64,000 nucleotides of DNA from Palaemon carinicauda (lineage: Eukaryota; Arthropoda; Malacostraca; Decapoda; Palaemonidae). This document shows, in pieces, positions 1 through 14,000 of the stretch. Under the pieces are notes generated by a model. The model did no database searches. It had not been told where the DNA came from and worked only from the letters and a program-made list of their open reading frames with translations. The stretch is taken from contig NC_090768.1 of NCBI RefSeq assembly GCF_036898095.1, positions 53,050,502 through 53,114,501 on the forward strand, read 5' to 3'. The translations under genes and the position numbers were made by a program. Positions within the stretch are counted from its first letter, which is position 1. Each line of letters starts with the position of its first letter.

Positions 1-585
1 AAATTGACCATATATTTCTGACTTCATACCCTGTTTAGATATAGGCTCCTCTATGACTGTCTGTCGTCTCAACAAAAACCTAGCCTATCACCTTAAAAAT
101 TTTCCTAGTTTGTTAGGTGGACAGGAGTCATCACTTCTATAATTTTACAGGTCCAAGTTTTTTGATATCCCAGGATTTTAAACCAACCAGCTTGGTTGTA
201 AGAACTTTCTCCCTCCAAAGGATAAGTTTCCTATTAAAGGATGAAGGTTTTTATTTGTGTATAAACAAATTAAAAAGTTTCTTAAAGAAATTTGTATCAT
301 CCCAAATATACAAACCTTGGGTCCTTTAAATTTACACTTTCCTTGTCAACCCCTTTGCATGTCCTAGATGATCAAAGTGGCTACCTAGTGTGCTGGCAAG
401 GGGTTACCTGCCAGCAGCATATTAACTGCCGACACCTCATAAATTTTAACAGTAGAGTTCCAACTTTGCTAGAATCATACGCCTATTAGACTCAGGTTTT
501 TATAGTTTTGAAAAATACAATAAATAGATCGAAAAATACAAGTTACTTTTTTAAAAATTGTGATTTTTCTCCTCTCTTTTCTTAG
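1..585. other. Intronic DNA with degenerate inverted-repeat element ends
   Basis: There is no exon here. From about 60 to 530, on the minus strand, the sequence resembles the ends of the second DIRS-like family (29174, 54838, 57592): an A/T-rich terminus with TATTTTTC, an AATAGG..TATGATT segment and a GACTCCTGTC segment. Two such end-like blocks (around 230-330 and 440-530) suggest an internally deleted or nested copy. The borders are poor. Confidence 0.45.
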
Positions 586-722
586 AGTATGGACAGAATT
601 AGTGCGCCATGGAGATGCATCTGCTGATAATGTTGTTGGTCCTATAACTGTTGGACAGGTTGCTCAATGGACACCTCTCGCTATGATGCTGGTGATGACA
701 GACCTATATGTGTGCACATCAG
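586..722 (+). CDS. SPG11: SPG11 exon 1 of window
   Basis: The acceptor is a T-rich tract ending TTAG at 582-585 and the donor is CAG/GTGGGT at 723. The exon starts with the last base of a codon and reads [18 protein letters not shown], ending in phase 1 with a G that completes GAT (Asp) with exon 2. The previous exon is outside the window. This is the least certain exon, since it has no diagnostic motif. Confidence 0.75.
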
Positions 723-3700
723 GTGGGTCTCATGTGTATGAAGTTCTAATGATCTTGTAAACAACTGAATATTTTCTTAAAGAAGTACAAACTAAACTAT
801 TTCATACTTGCTTAGTGAAACTGAGAATTGTTATAATTTGTTGGTGAAAAAATAATAGTATAAGATGAACTATTTGAAGGGCAGTTGCCTGAGGAATTTG
901 TAAGTGGAAGTTAATCTTGGGACTTAATGGTTTATAGATGTAGTCCTTGTAGATACTTTTAAACTGGCATCCATTTTCTCTTGCTTTTATGAAACTGTCA
1001 CTAAGATTTTATTCCATGTCAGAAATAGTAATATGGGTCCATGGTAATAAGTGAACAACAAAAATTATATAATTATTAATAGCCTTAGTAGTTCCCATTC
1101 AGGCAAGTTAAAGATTGGATCTCTTCTACCTTGGGTATCGAGCTCATTGGTATTGTATCCATATCTAAGTATTTTATATGTATTATCGCTTATGTACATT
1201 ACCGTCCTCAAAGTTCTTTGTATTGTACTCATCCCAGCAATAAATAGTATTATTTTTGCCATGTATTAACAATACATTTTTTATGTTCAGATGGTGTTTA
1301 TCCAGATTCTTGTCAGTTTCTCTGGCATGAGAAACGGTTTACAGTAGTCTACAGCATTTTGATATAAGACTAAAGTTTTGTCTTTATTTGTTATCTTCAG
1401 TTTTAGTTTTATTTATTGGGAACAAGAGATAGATACAAAAGTTAGGCAACTAAATAAGGAGATACTAATGTACACGGTTGAAAATTATAAGACAGAAGGC
1501 ATAGCAATTTTTCATTTCAGTGTACCAGGAATGGTAGTTCATGTTTATGGTTGTATTTTTTGGCGTTTTTTTTTTTAAGAAGTGGTTTTGAATTGAATGC
1601 TGTCATTTGACATGAAGGCCTGTCTCATGACTTCAAGGACTTATTCTTTTAAACTGGAACTAAGTTAAGTACCACAGGGGAGCAAAGAATTATTTTGTTC
1701 ATAAAAGGTACTATTGTATCTGCTATTTCCAGTCATAATTATGTGCATTATTAAGGTGTATTTTAGATAGGGTAATCTACTTAAAGCAGTAGCAAGTTGA
1801 TATTTTGTGTATTTTAAGAGTATTCTTTTAGAAATCCTTATACTGTTTAATAATAAATTACTTAGACTTTGAATGAGGTTAATGATTGCTATCTTTAATC
1901 CTTAAGCTTTTAAAATGTATGACCTTAAATGTCAAAGTTTAGTAATTTTACGGTATCTGTGATCTTTTCTCCAACCTTGTAGGTACATACATATTGCTTT
2001 TCCATTTACTTATAGCACATGATTATTATTAGCTTTTTTATGCATTCAGTTATATATTTATTGGAAGTAAGTAGTTTTCAATACTTTTTTTTTTCTACAG
2101 ATGCAAGTATCCTGGACTCTGTCGATACTGATGTTCAGTGGCAGTATCTTCTTCACCAGTGTGACGTAAAGAATCTTAAACGATGGATCATCAAGGAGTT
2201 TGGTGATGACATGGCTTTTCTTGAGAAAGATTATAGTTCCTGGCAATATGCAGAACAAATATGGACAGATCCTCTTTTTAGATCATATAAGAATAAGGGT
2301 AGTGAATCAATACCCGAGACCAAGAAATCAGACAAGGGAAGAGAATCTGCTGCATCATCAGATCCAAAAAACATTGATTTTAATATGCTAATGGGACCAC
2401 AGTATGCAAGTGACTTGGATTCATCTCCCACCTCACAGGACAAGGTTTCTTTACATTCCGTTTCAATGTCTGCCTATGAAGGTGACACTTGGAGCTTGCA
2501 GAGCTTTGATGTGACAGATCGATCGGACATAACTTGGTCAGAGGATTTGTTTAAACCAATAACACAAAATATGGTTGACTTACTTGTGATTGCTGGCACA
2601 CCCTTCGCTGAAATGATGCAAAACCTGCTGGCCAATTTTGGTGTATTCACAACAAATGAGAAGAAAAATGCACAAAAGATGATGAGAAGATTGTTAATAT
2701 CAGGTGCTTTAGGAAGACTGACAAGCATGGGTGGCGGTCACCAGTGTCAGATGTCACAAAATGATATACATAAAACCGTTCTGGCATATTTAGGGAATAA
2801 AAACCTCTTACTGCCTGCTTATGACTACATCAAGAAATTTTCCTTACAAGAAGAAATATCTTCAAATCCTGACAGTTTTGGGGTATCTCCGTGGATTTCG
2901 GTTATTTCGGCCTTCATGAAGCTTGGGGAAGAAAGATCCAAAGAAGTTATATATGATTTAAGTTTAAAGAATCTCTCCCTTCTCAGTGACAAATGCCAGA
3001 AGGCTTCTGATTTAGAATTTCCTGCATTCCTGACAATGCTGTTTGCACCATCAAAGGCTCTGGAAGATTTCTTGGAACATGAAGAAAAAGGCCATGATTC
3101 AACAAATGATGAAATATCTGCCCTTTGCAACATTCTTTCAAAGTTTTCCCTTACTCCTAGACAAATAGCAATGAATCTCGCTAATAAGTATCCTTACTTG
3201 AAGAAGGTACTATCTAGTACTGAGAGCACAATTTCTGCTGATGTGACAGTGTACGACTTATTAAATGACAACGTTCCTTATGACTTGAGTAGGCTCTTCA
3301 CATGGCAGCCCGAAAACAGGTACGTGGAGTATATATTTCTTGCTATTTTTATTTAATTGCATTAGTGATATTTGTTTTATGTTGTAGAAATTAGTTGAAT
3401 TATGTATACCTTAACATCATAAGAAATCGTATTTAATGGTATAGAGCTAAAATTTACAGTACAGCAATGACATAACTAGATCACTGAAATTATTCAGTTA
3501 ATCTTTTGTTTGCAGACATGGGTATGATTCAACAGCAGCAATGCCAACATTTTCTGACAAAGAGTTAATGAAGAATTATGGCCTCTTGCATTCCCTTGAC
3601 TTCATGTATTACCTTCGAGATGCAAGACCCAGCTATGCTTGTGCTGCTCTGGTCACAAGTTTGGGAATCAACGATAAAAAGTGAGTGCCTTATATGTAAT

Positions 3701-4763
3701 ACGGTAAGAGATATTCAGTTTATGTAGATTACCTCCAGTAAGGTAGGTCCTCTTCAAAGTCGGCCAAATAACTCTAGTTTTTTAAATATTTAACTTAGCC
3801 GGTGAATATATAATAGCTGCTGCTCCAGGGGCTCGACAGAAAACACACACAAAAACTCGCGAGCGATCGCTATGAAGGTTGCGGGTGTGCCCACCAGCGC
3901 CAACTATCGGCCAGATACCGCATATACATGTAAACAGACCCAATTTTTCCTCTGTCGGCCTTAACGACAAGACGTATCAATACTCGCTGTATAACTTGGA
4001 GTTTTCTCAACATATTTGGTGAAGTACTTCCTTTTGGTTTGAGCTTTCGCAGTGCAGGTGTTTTATCTTCAACTTAAATCTTTTTTGGATAGATTTAATT
4101 TTTGATGACTTTGGATTGTTTTTTTGGACTTTCTTTGACTTTTAAATGGCCGACCCTTCCCTTAGTACGGAAGTGTGTTTTAGGCTATTAGCAATTATCT
4201 TATCACGTTATGAATTAATTATAGATTTTCCTCTATATATTTTATATCTCAACCGCCTTTATTAGGCCTCTTCGATTAGCTTTCCATTTATAATAAACAT
4301 CAAGATAAATTTTAATGATTTGTTTATATGCGACCTTTCCTGAGAGTAGGCGGTCCTAACTTGGAAACCGAAGTTAAACAACGTTGAGCCCTTTCAATCG
4401 TAAATAACTTTTACAGAGCAAATGATTTAAAACTTATTAAATGAATATTTTTTAGTAAATATTTTATGAAAGATTTTCTTTGAATAGTCTTCGTACTGTT
4501 TCAAAGATGAACTAACGTTTAGTTTATTTATGCTACGCAGTTTGCGCTCTATCGTTACGATAGAGAGAGAGAATATCACGGTTTCACTTTGCAGAAAGAG
4601 TAAATCGATTCTGACGTTTTGTTCATTCTTCTTTCAAAGCTTAAATGTTTTAAATACTATTTTAAAGGAACTTTTTAATTGAAAAACCTTTCAGTTTTTT
4701 TTCCTTTGGTCAAATAACCTGTTTATTGACGAAAGGTAAGTGGGCTCTTCTCTTCGGTGCGAA

Positions 4764-4851
<88 letters not shown>

Positions 4852-5014
4852 AATCGATTCTGACGTTTTGTTCATTCTTCTTTCAAAGCTTAAATGTTTT
4901 AAATACTATTTTAAAGGAACTTTTTAATTGAAAAACCTTTCAGTTTTTTTTCCTTTGGTCAAATAACCTGTTTATTGACGAAAGGTAAGTGGGCTCTTCT
5001 CTTTGGTGCGAAAT

Positions 5015-5072
<58 letters not shown>

Positions 5073-8000
5073 CGTTCCGATCTTTATTCTCATCCCAAGC
5101 GAGTAACGTTGTTCTCGAGTCAGCTTTTTACTCTCGTCCCTAGTCTCTGTACGGGGAGAAAGGATAAAACGTTTTTAGTTTTTATTCTCGTCCCAAGGCA
5201 CTGTACAGTGAGAGATTGAAAACGTAGTTTTGAATGAACTAGTGTTTAGTCTCCTTCCCAGCCACTGATCTTTTTATCTTAAAATATGTTTACGGTTTTT
5301 TGCTTGTATTAATGTGCTTACATTATATGACTGATTTCGCAATTATAACCTTTTGATGAGGGTAGAATTGCGTGCTTCAGGTAGAAATCAGTTTTATTCA
5401 TACCTAATGTGAATTGTTAAAAAATTCGATTTCAGTGAAATAAGTGCAAAACAGAAAATCGTAGTGATAAAGTGATATTGCGCAAAGTGTTATCAGTGTT
5501 GCGACCGAGGGTTCGTCTGTTCGTGCGTGTCGTTCGCCTAGTCCGAGACCTCTTGCAAGCTCCCAAGCCCAGGGGAGAAGTAATGTCGTACGACTTATGG
5601 GTTCGAGAGGCCTTGATCAGCGAACAGACGTTTTCCCTCTATGGTATCAGGCGTATCTCACCAAGATCGCCCCTACCATAAGACGAGAGAGACGATTTTC
5701 TCCTCGTCATCCGAAGGCTTTTCGCATAAGAAACCGTGGAACAAGGTTTCGAGGCCCTTTAAGCGAAAGTCAGTCCTTTCAGGACAGGTCCAGCGTCCTG
5801 GTTTTAACCATTAGGACAGCTCTGACCCTATGCAGTCATCGGAAGACTGCTCGCCGCCTAAACAAAAGCATAACACAGGCTCCGAGAGTCTTTTTGTAGG
5901 CAAGGTTTTGCAGTCACAGACGTTACCCTCGTCTCTTACCGCAACCATTCCCGTTGATCCTAAATGGGTTGTACGGCAAGACATGCAGAATAAGCTTGCC
6001 TCTCTTATGAAGGACTATTCTGCCGATAAGGTTCACGTTGAGCCTAGCCGTTTATCTCATCGAGATCCTGGCCTTCAGCCGCCCAAACGAACCTTTGTGC
6101 GTCCTGTTGACGTTGGCGTAGCTAAGCACGTCAGTCACGATATGTAGAGCCTCACTCGATGCGGTGTCGTGTTGATTTTCAGCCGCATTTGGACGTTAGG
6201 CCACTTACTAATGCTCCTGTTGACGTTCAGGACGTTCGCCAACCATCGGAGTTGACTTGTTTTGACGCTGAGCGTCAACCACCGCAGTCTAGAGTTGTTT
6301 TGACTGCTCAGACTAGGCAGTCAAAACAGTCTCGAGTGGACGCCGAGCGTCCTCACGCACCTGTTGTTGTTGACAGTTCACAGACTGTTAAGCAGTTACA
6401 TGACGTTGCGTCCTGGTCCGCTACTAATGCACCAGTGCGTGTGGACTCTGCTTTTCAAGCATTGCCACCACGGCAGGTCTCTCCCTTTGCTTGAGACTTG
6501 GCTATTGTCGGACAAGGTTCCTTCAGATGAGGAAGTTGCTGTTCCCCCTCCTACTGATATTCCCTTGAGGACTCTGTCAGACGGAGAGGACCCTAAAGCT
6601 GCTCAGCCCTCTCTGGACTTTAAATAAATCATGCTGATTTTTAAGGATCTTTGTCCGGACCATTTTGTAACTGCTGCTCCTCGTTCGCCTAAACGTCAGA
6701 GTTTACACTAGGCCTAGCTACTTCGAAGCCGTTGTTTTCTAAGCTAGTGCTCTCTCGCTCTTCTAAGAGAGCTTTACGTTTGCTAGGCTACTGGTTTATC
6801 ACCAGGAGGAGTTTGGGGGAGACAGCCTTTGCTTTCCCTACTTTTAAGCTGGCTTATAGAGCGAGAGTCTGATATGACACGGGAGAAGTTCTCGGCTTGG
6901 GAGTTCCTGCCTCTGCCCAGATAGACTTCTCAAACCTCATAGACTCTCCCTGGCGCCTGGCCATGAGACGCTCCAAGATTTTATGGTCGACTTCAGAGCT
7001 AGACCATCTCCTGTTAGGAGTTTTTTCGAGCGTTTGAAGTTTTGCTGTACATTATGTCATGCATAAACAAGGCTTTCAGGGATGGCTCCAATGATCTGAC
7101 AGCGACATTCTCTGCAGGAACAAGTCCCTCAGGGATGGCTCCAATGATCTGGCAGCCATGTTCACTGCAGGAGTACGTAAGAGGCAAGTGCGCTCAATGT
7201 GTTCATTGTCAAGACAATATTCACGATGAAGTCTACCAGGCTGTCTTGACAGCATTAATGGAAGGCGACTGGATGGTCTCTCTCGACCTTCAGGAGGCAT
7301 ACTTCCACATTCCTATACACCCGGATTCCCAACCGTTTCTGAGGTTTGTTTACAGGAATGTGGGGTACCAGTTTCGAGCCCTGTGCTGTGGCCTCAGTCC
7401 TGCTCCTCTCGTGTTTACGAGGCTCATGAGGAATGTGGCAAAATCCCTCCATCTATCGGGGATCCGAGCCTCCCTGTACTTGGACGACTGGCTTCTCAGA
7501 GCATCGTCCAGTCTTCGCTGTCTGCAGGATCTACATTGGACATTGAGTCTGGCCAGGGAGTTGGGACTTTTGGTCAACCTAAAAGTCCCAACTGATCCCA
7601 TCCCAGATTATTCTATATTTGGGGATGGAGATTCGCAGTCCAGTTTTTTCGGACTTTTCCGTCTGCCACCGAATAGAACAAGCCCTGCTCGAAGTCCAAC
7701 TAATGCTGAAAAGAAAACGTTTGTTCAGTCAGGAGTTGGAACAGTCTCGTAGGGACTCTCTCATCCCTGGAGCAGTTTGTCTCACTAGGGAGACTACACC
7801 TTCTGCCTCTCCTGTTCCATCTAGCCTCTCAGTGGAACTAGGACAAGACGTTAGAGACGGTATCATTCCCAGTCTCCGAACCAGTAAAGGCATGCCTGAA
7901 ATGGTGGGACAGCAATATCAGTCTGAGAGAGGGACTATCCCTAGCAGTCAAGAACCCAAACCACGTGTTGTTCTCAGACGCGTCGGATTTGGGTTGGGGT

Positions 8001-11000
8001 GCGACCCTGGACGGTCGGGAATGCTCGGGTCTGTGGACCTCAAGTCAGAAGAGCATGCACATCAACGGCAAGGAGCTATTACCAGTCCACTTGGCCTTGA
8101 TGATATTCGAAAGCTTCTTCTAAACTAAGTGGTAGAGGTCAACTCAGACAACACCACAGCTTTGGCGTACATCTCCAAGCAAGGAGGCACACACTCCTTC
8201 ACGCTGCTCGAGATCGCAAGGGACCTTCTCTTATGGTCAAGAAATCGAGGCATCTCCCTGTTGACGAGATTCATCCAGGGGGACTTGAACGTCTTGGCAG
8301 ACTGTCTCAGTCGGAGGGGTCAGGTGATACCCACGGAATGGACCCTCCACAAGGACGTGGACAAGAGTCTTTGGGCTACTTGGGGTCAACCCACCATAGA
8401 CCTCTTTGCCTCCTCGTTGACCAAAAGGTTACCAATCTATTGCTCTCCAGTCCTAGATACAGAAGCAATCCACATAGACGCGTTTCTACTGGATTGGTCT
8501 CTTCTGGACTTATATGCATTCCCACCATTCAAGATGGTCAACAAGGTACTGCAGAAGTTCGCCTCTCACGAAGGGACAAGGTTGACGTTGGTTGCTACCC
8601 TCTGGCCCGCGAGAGAGTGGTTCACCGAGGTACTTCAATGGCTGGTAGACTTTCCAAGAAGTCTTCCTCTAAGGGTAGATCTGTTACGTCAGCCCCACGT
8701 AAAGAATGTCCATCAAAGCCTCCCCGCTCTTCGTCTGATTTCCTTCAGACTATCGAAAGACTCTCAAGAGCTCGAGGCTTTTCGAAGGAGGCAGCCAGTG
8801 CGATTGCAAGAGCGAGGAGAGCTTCTACCATTAGAGTATACCAGTCGAAGTGGGAAGTCTTTCGAGACTGGTGCAAGTCAGCATCTGTGTCCTCGTCCAG
8901 TATCTCTGTAGCCCAAATCGCAGATTTTCTTTTACATCTGAGAAAGGTTCGCTCCCTTTCAGCTCCCACGATTAAGGGCTACAGGAGCATGTTGGCTTCG
9001 GTCTTTCGACATAGAGGCTTAGATCTTTCCAACAATAAAGATCTCCAAGATCTCCTTAAGTCTTTCGAGACCTCTAAGGAACGTCGTTTGGCAACTCCTA
9101 GATGGAACTTAGATGTGGTCCTAAGGTTCTTCATGTCAGACAGGTTTGAGCCATTACATTCAGCCTCCCTGAAGGATCTCATCCTCAAGACACTTTTCCT
9201 AGTGTGCTTGGCTTCGGCTAAAAGGGTCAGTGAACTTCATGCCTTCAGTAAGAACATCGGCTTTTCTACAGAAAAAGCCACTTGTTCACTTCAACTTGGT
9301 TTCCTGGCCAAAAATGAACTGCCTTCTCGTCCTTGGCCTAAATCTTTTGATATTCCTTGCTTATCAGAGATCGTAGGCAACGAACTGGAAAGAGTATTAT
9401 GTCCTGTTAGAGCTCTTAAGTTCTATTTAGCTCGTACTAAGTCATTACGAGGTAAATCTGAGGCATTATGGTGCTCAGTTAAGAAACCATCATTGCCTAT
9501 GTCAAAGAATGCTTTGTCATTTTTTATCAGATTTTTAATACGAGAAGCTCATTCTCACTTGAATGAGAAAGACCTATGTTTGCTTAAGGTTAAGACGCAC
9601 GAAGTTAGAGCTATAGCAACCTCCGTGGCCTTCAAGCAAAATAAATCTCTGCAAAGAATTATGTACGCGACTTTTTGGAGAAGCAAGTCAGTGTTCGCGT
9701 CATTTTACTTAAAAGATGTCCAGACTCTTTACGACTGCTACACACTGGGTCCATTCGTTGCAGCGAGTGCAGTAGTGGGTGAGGGTTCTACCACTACATT
9801 ACCCTAATTCCAATATCCTTTTTAATCTGTCTCTTGAAATGTTTTTAATATTGTTTTTTGGGTTGTACGGAAGGCTAAGAAGCCTTTCGCATCCTGGTTG
9901 ATTTGGCGGGTGGTCAAAGTCATTTCTTGAGAGCGCCCAGATTAGGGGTTTGATGAGGTCTTGTTGTATGGGTTGCAGCCCTTAATACTTCAGCTCCTGG
10001 GAGTCTTTCAGCATCCTAAGAGGATCGCTGGGCTTCGTGAGGAAGACAGACTAATAAGGCAGAGTAATCGTCTAAGTCAACTTCCTTACCAGGTACCTTT
10101 ATATGGTGAGGGATTACTGTGTTAGGATATGTGATATGATTAACAGTACTTTTAGTTATAATGTACATGATCCCCAAGAGAAGGAAATATCTCATTTGTC
10201 CTGTGGATTAAACTGCAGGTGGATTCCAAAGTATAAGTATATGGAAATTTAAAATAACAAAATAAAAAGGTATGAAGAAAATGTTTTCTTTAATATATTA
10301 AAAAATAAAGTTATGTATGGAAACTGCCTAAAAGAGGAGTGCATAAGTATGACACCATGTCGTCATGGAAGGAAATATAGAGGAAAAGACACATGGGTTT
10401 ATAATCAGTGGATAATTGAAAATAATAAAACATTTAAGCTCTGACAGATGTATACATGATCATTTTTTTTTTAGAAAAATGTTCTAATACTGGTGGAAAG
10501 GAAAACAAAGACCCCCAGACACAAAATACTTCAAAGAAATTTCCACCAAAATCTTTGGCAGAACATATTTGTGTGTGTAAATTGAAATTGTTAATCCTCT
10601 GGCTAGTGAGGGAGTGTGTCACATAGAAGCTGAGGAGGGTGCTGGTTCACATGACTTGTAAGTACAGTATAGCAAATGTGATCCTTGTATAGAAAAGAAA
10701 TTAGACTAAATTATCTTTAAACTGTTAAAAATGATGAAGTATGAAGTTGAAAATTAGAAGTAAACATTATCAAAGTGATAAAAATTTCACAGGAATGAAA
10801 GCTACAATGAATAGTACACCAGTCTCCATAAGCCACCCAGCATGACAAGGAAATTGTAAAACTGACTGAATTGCGAATTAAATAAAGCTTAACAAAAAGC
10901 CAATTAATAGAATACTAATAACCACTAAAGAGGAAAGTGTGAGACTCTGACTCCTCTTTATGTACTTTTAGGAGCTGAACAAATTAAACAGAAAATGAAA

Positions 11001-14000
11001 TGAATCATGTTTAATGGAAAATCTCTTAATTAAGGCAATGCTCAATTTGAGAAAGGCGTTTCAGGGTAGAGCATTAATTCTTTCTGAGGTAAAGCATTGA
11101 GTTGTCTCGATAAAAGTCACACAGTGAGGGGAAGGGAAGTCACATGCAGGACTTAGAATAAACAACTGAAACTTTGCATTCTTATATGGAATAAATTAGT
11201 GTGACTGATATTTTCCTCATCCATAGAATTAAGGAAAGAGATTATCTATGAAAATAAGGTAGCAGATGATTGCTGGACTTATAATGGAGCAAATTAAGCT
11301 CGTATTATAAAGGAAGGGAATCATCAAATACATTTGTTTCACTTTCGATTGCAATAATTAATTCAAAAGATAGATTTGCTCTCCATATTTTTAATTTTTA
11401 ATGAATTGATGATCTGATTTTGTTCTGTCACCATTTTTAATTTTCAATGCAGTTATTTATCATTACAGTACATGATTTGAAAATGGCTTTACTATTCCCT
11501 CTTCTAGCCAATTTTTACTTTACAATTGTCTCCTTTATTTTCAGGTTGGATGATGTAAAAAGTAAAGTGTATGGTTTGGCTTTGAGTTGCTGGCCCGATC
11601 GTGGCATATGTGCTGCATGTGTAGCTCTTCTCTACATGAGTAATCAAGATGCTGAACCTCTAAGAGTTGTTTTGTCTTCAGCATTTCTGGTAAGGACGTT
11701 TCTAATCTAATGGGTGCAATATTTCTCTGTATAGAGCTGTAATTTGTAATTGTTCCGGCGTAGATACAAACCCTCCACTATTTATAGGGATATACTTTCG
11801 GCGTAGCTGAAGGACTACCCCTATAAATAGCTCCAGGTTTGTATACTAGGGAAAATAAAAATTAATTACAAATTTATTATGTTTTGGGGGATTTTCTGCA
11901 ACCTATATTAGATAATAAAGTCTTTTCCCCTTGGATAATGCTTGATAAATAACTTGCAGTAACCAGACTGTCAACAATAAGTTAAGGTATAAAAAGATTT
12001 TCCGACATCCTTGAAAATACATTTGGTTGTTTTGCCATGTCATTCATCCATACATTCACACAAATTTAAGCGAATGTGACATGCCTAGGCTGTGACTTGA
12101 AGTGAATGAAAATCAAAGTTGTTAAGAGTGGAAGATGTCTTTTTTACACTACCACTTTATTTACCAAAGTCTCCTCAGTGCTGGAACAAAGGCTTTTACA
12201 CATTTCATTCCGAGAATTTTGTTTATTTTACTTTTTATTTTAGATGAAGATTTCCAGTAAAGAATGAAAATTAACAGTACAAAACCTCCGGGTAGGCATT
12301 GAAACAATTGATTCTTATTTAAAGATTGTGTGAGGTAGTCGCAAAGTGGGTAGATAGAAAGAAATTGTTGCTGCTTGCTCATAGTTTACAAGACCATTAG
12401 AGGGGTACAGCACAAGTAATCCGGTTGAATAGCCTTGGAGGAAACGAGGCAGTACAGTATATGGTATATATCTATGTAATTACACCACTAGCCTATACTG
12501 TATGTTGCTTTCAGACCTTTTTTTATTTTTGTTTCAGTTATGTTTAGAATTATTGAAGTAGGTAGCACATGCCCCATGTAATTTTACTTTAATTGGTATA
12601 TCTGTTATCTAGATCCCCTCCCTCTTCCCTTGAATTTCAAAGGGTAATTGGAGACAAAGATGGTGAAATGTAACATTTGAATATTTTTCCCATTATGCAA
12701 TTATTTGGTAGTATTGTTCTATAATTACAATATTAGCAAAATCAGCACTTTAGGTTATCTCCATTATTTTTTGTGTGATATATTGAATGATTTGAATTTA
12801 AAATGCTTTAGAGTAACATTGAAAATAGATAAAAGTTAGATTATTCAAACATTGATTAAAACACTCACAATCTGACTGTTACGACTTATTTTTTTTTTTT
12901 GGTAATACCAAGAACCTAGTCCATGCAAATTTCCCATGGGAGAAAAGCATTCAGATTTGCAATATAAAAATATATTACAATTGGAAGATTGGTTACTTTG
13001 AATGGGTATAATAATAATGCCATCATAGCACTGAATATCAGAAAAATGTATATGAAGTAGCATAGCGGTAAAATAAAATTAAAAAAATTCTTTACAGGTA
13101 CTTCAGACCAGGAATGAGAAATGTTCCAAGATGAAGCTGGACAAGCGTCAAGCGCAAGAACATCTTGCGGTCACAGAAATAAGAGATGTTTTGGAACAGT
13201 TGTGTAATGGAGAAACAAGAAGCAGCGCAGCTGCAACTCTCCTGGGAATGTTGGAAATGGGCGTTATTTCATCTGCTAAAGCACTCACTTTACCTCGGGA
13301 TAAGATGGACACTACTCAAGAAACAAATGACTCCACTGATTCAGAAATCTTGCATTCGCAAGTGATGTCTGATGATCATGCACTTTTGTATATAGAAGGA
13401 ATGAGGCTGTGTGTTGAATTATCAAAAATATATGAACTTCCTTGGCCAGTAAAACTACTACATAATTTAGCTGAATGCAACCAGTGGTTTATGTTTATAA
13501 TTTTAGCCCAGGTTTTCAAGTGCCCTAGGGTACAATCCTTGAAGAGTGCAGAGTCATTTCAAAGCATAGCTTTAAAGGAGCACATGACATTTGCGCTTTC
13601 ACACATCCACTATTATCGAGATGGAATATTACAACGCCAGGGTTCAAGAACCTCTAATCGTGATTTGAGGTCTTCTCTTTATTCTAGAATTGGTATACAG
13701 GGCAGAGTAGATTCAGCATCGCCTCCCCATAGTAGTGGCGATGAAAAGCAAAGAAGTGGTAGTAGTCCAAGTGAATACGATTTTTCTGTTATTGATGATG
13801 CATTGTCTATTACTACCACTGAAACTTGCTTTGATATAGGTCTTGATGCATGGCTATCTTGTGGACTCACAGACTTTTATTCAATTTTGTTAGCCTGCCA
13901 TCAGAAAGAAAATCCTGCGCCAGAGTTGGCTACAGCAGCAGTTGCCTTGGAGGCTCCTATTTTTTCAGTTTTGGCTGCATGTTATGATAAGGAACAGTCG

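Larger units (their letters stand above)
3782..10100 (+). mobile_element. DIRS-like tyrosine-recombinase retroelement, copy A
   Basis: It lies in the 7.9-kb SPG11 intron, in the same direction as the gene. In order it has a 5' non-coding zone (3782-5470), a proline-rich gag-like region (5472-6630), reverse transcriptase (7042-7752), RNase H (7955-8330) and a tyrosine recombinase overlapping the RNase H frame (8690-9807). RT, RNase H and YR without an integrase is the DIRS-order layout. The 5' end (3782-4180) aligns block by block with the 5' end of copy B on the other strand: TTTGGTGAAGTA, GAGCTTTCGC and GGCCGACCCTTCCCTTAG all recur. The 3' match to B stops near 10096, so the right terminal inverted repeat is missing. 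The element is probably dead because pol has frameshifts, but its YR is open. Confidence 0.85.

Noticed and set aside
1291..1343. Possible extra SPG11 exon reading [16 protein letters not shown]
   Set aside because: It has an AG before it and joins exon 1 in phase, but its weak GT donor leaves phase 0, which breaks the frame into exon 2 at 2101. Direct joining of 722 to 2101 works.
4740..5219. Open frames of Arg-Glu repeats
   Set aside because: They are translations of the (GA)n tracts in the 5' zone of element A, not proteins.
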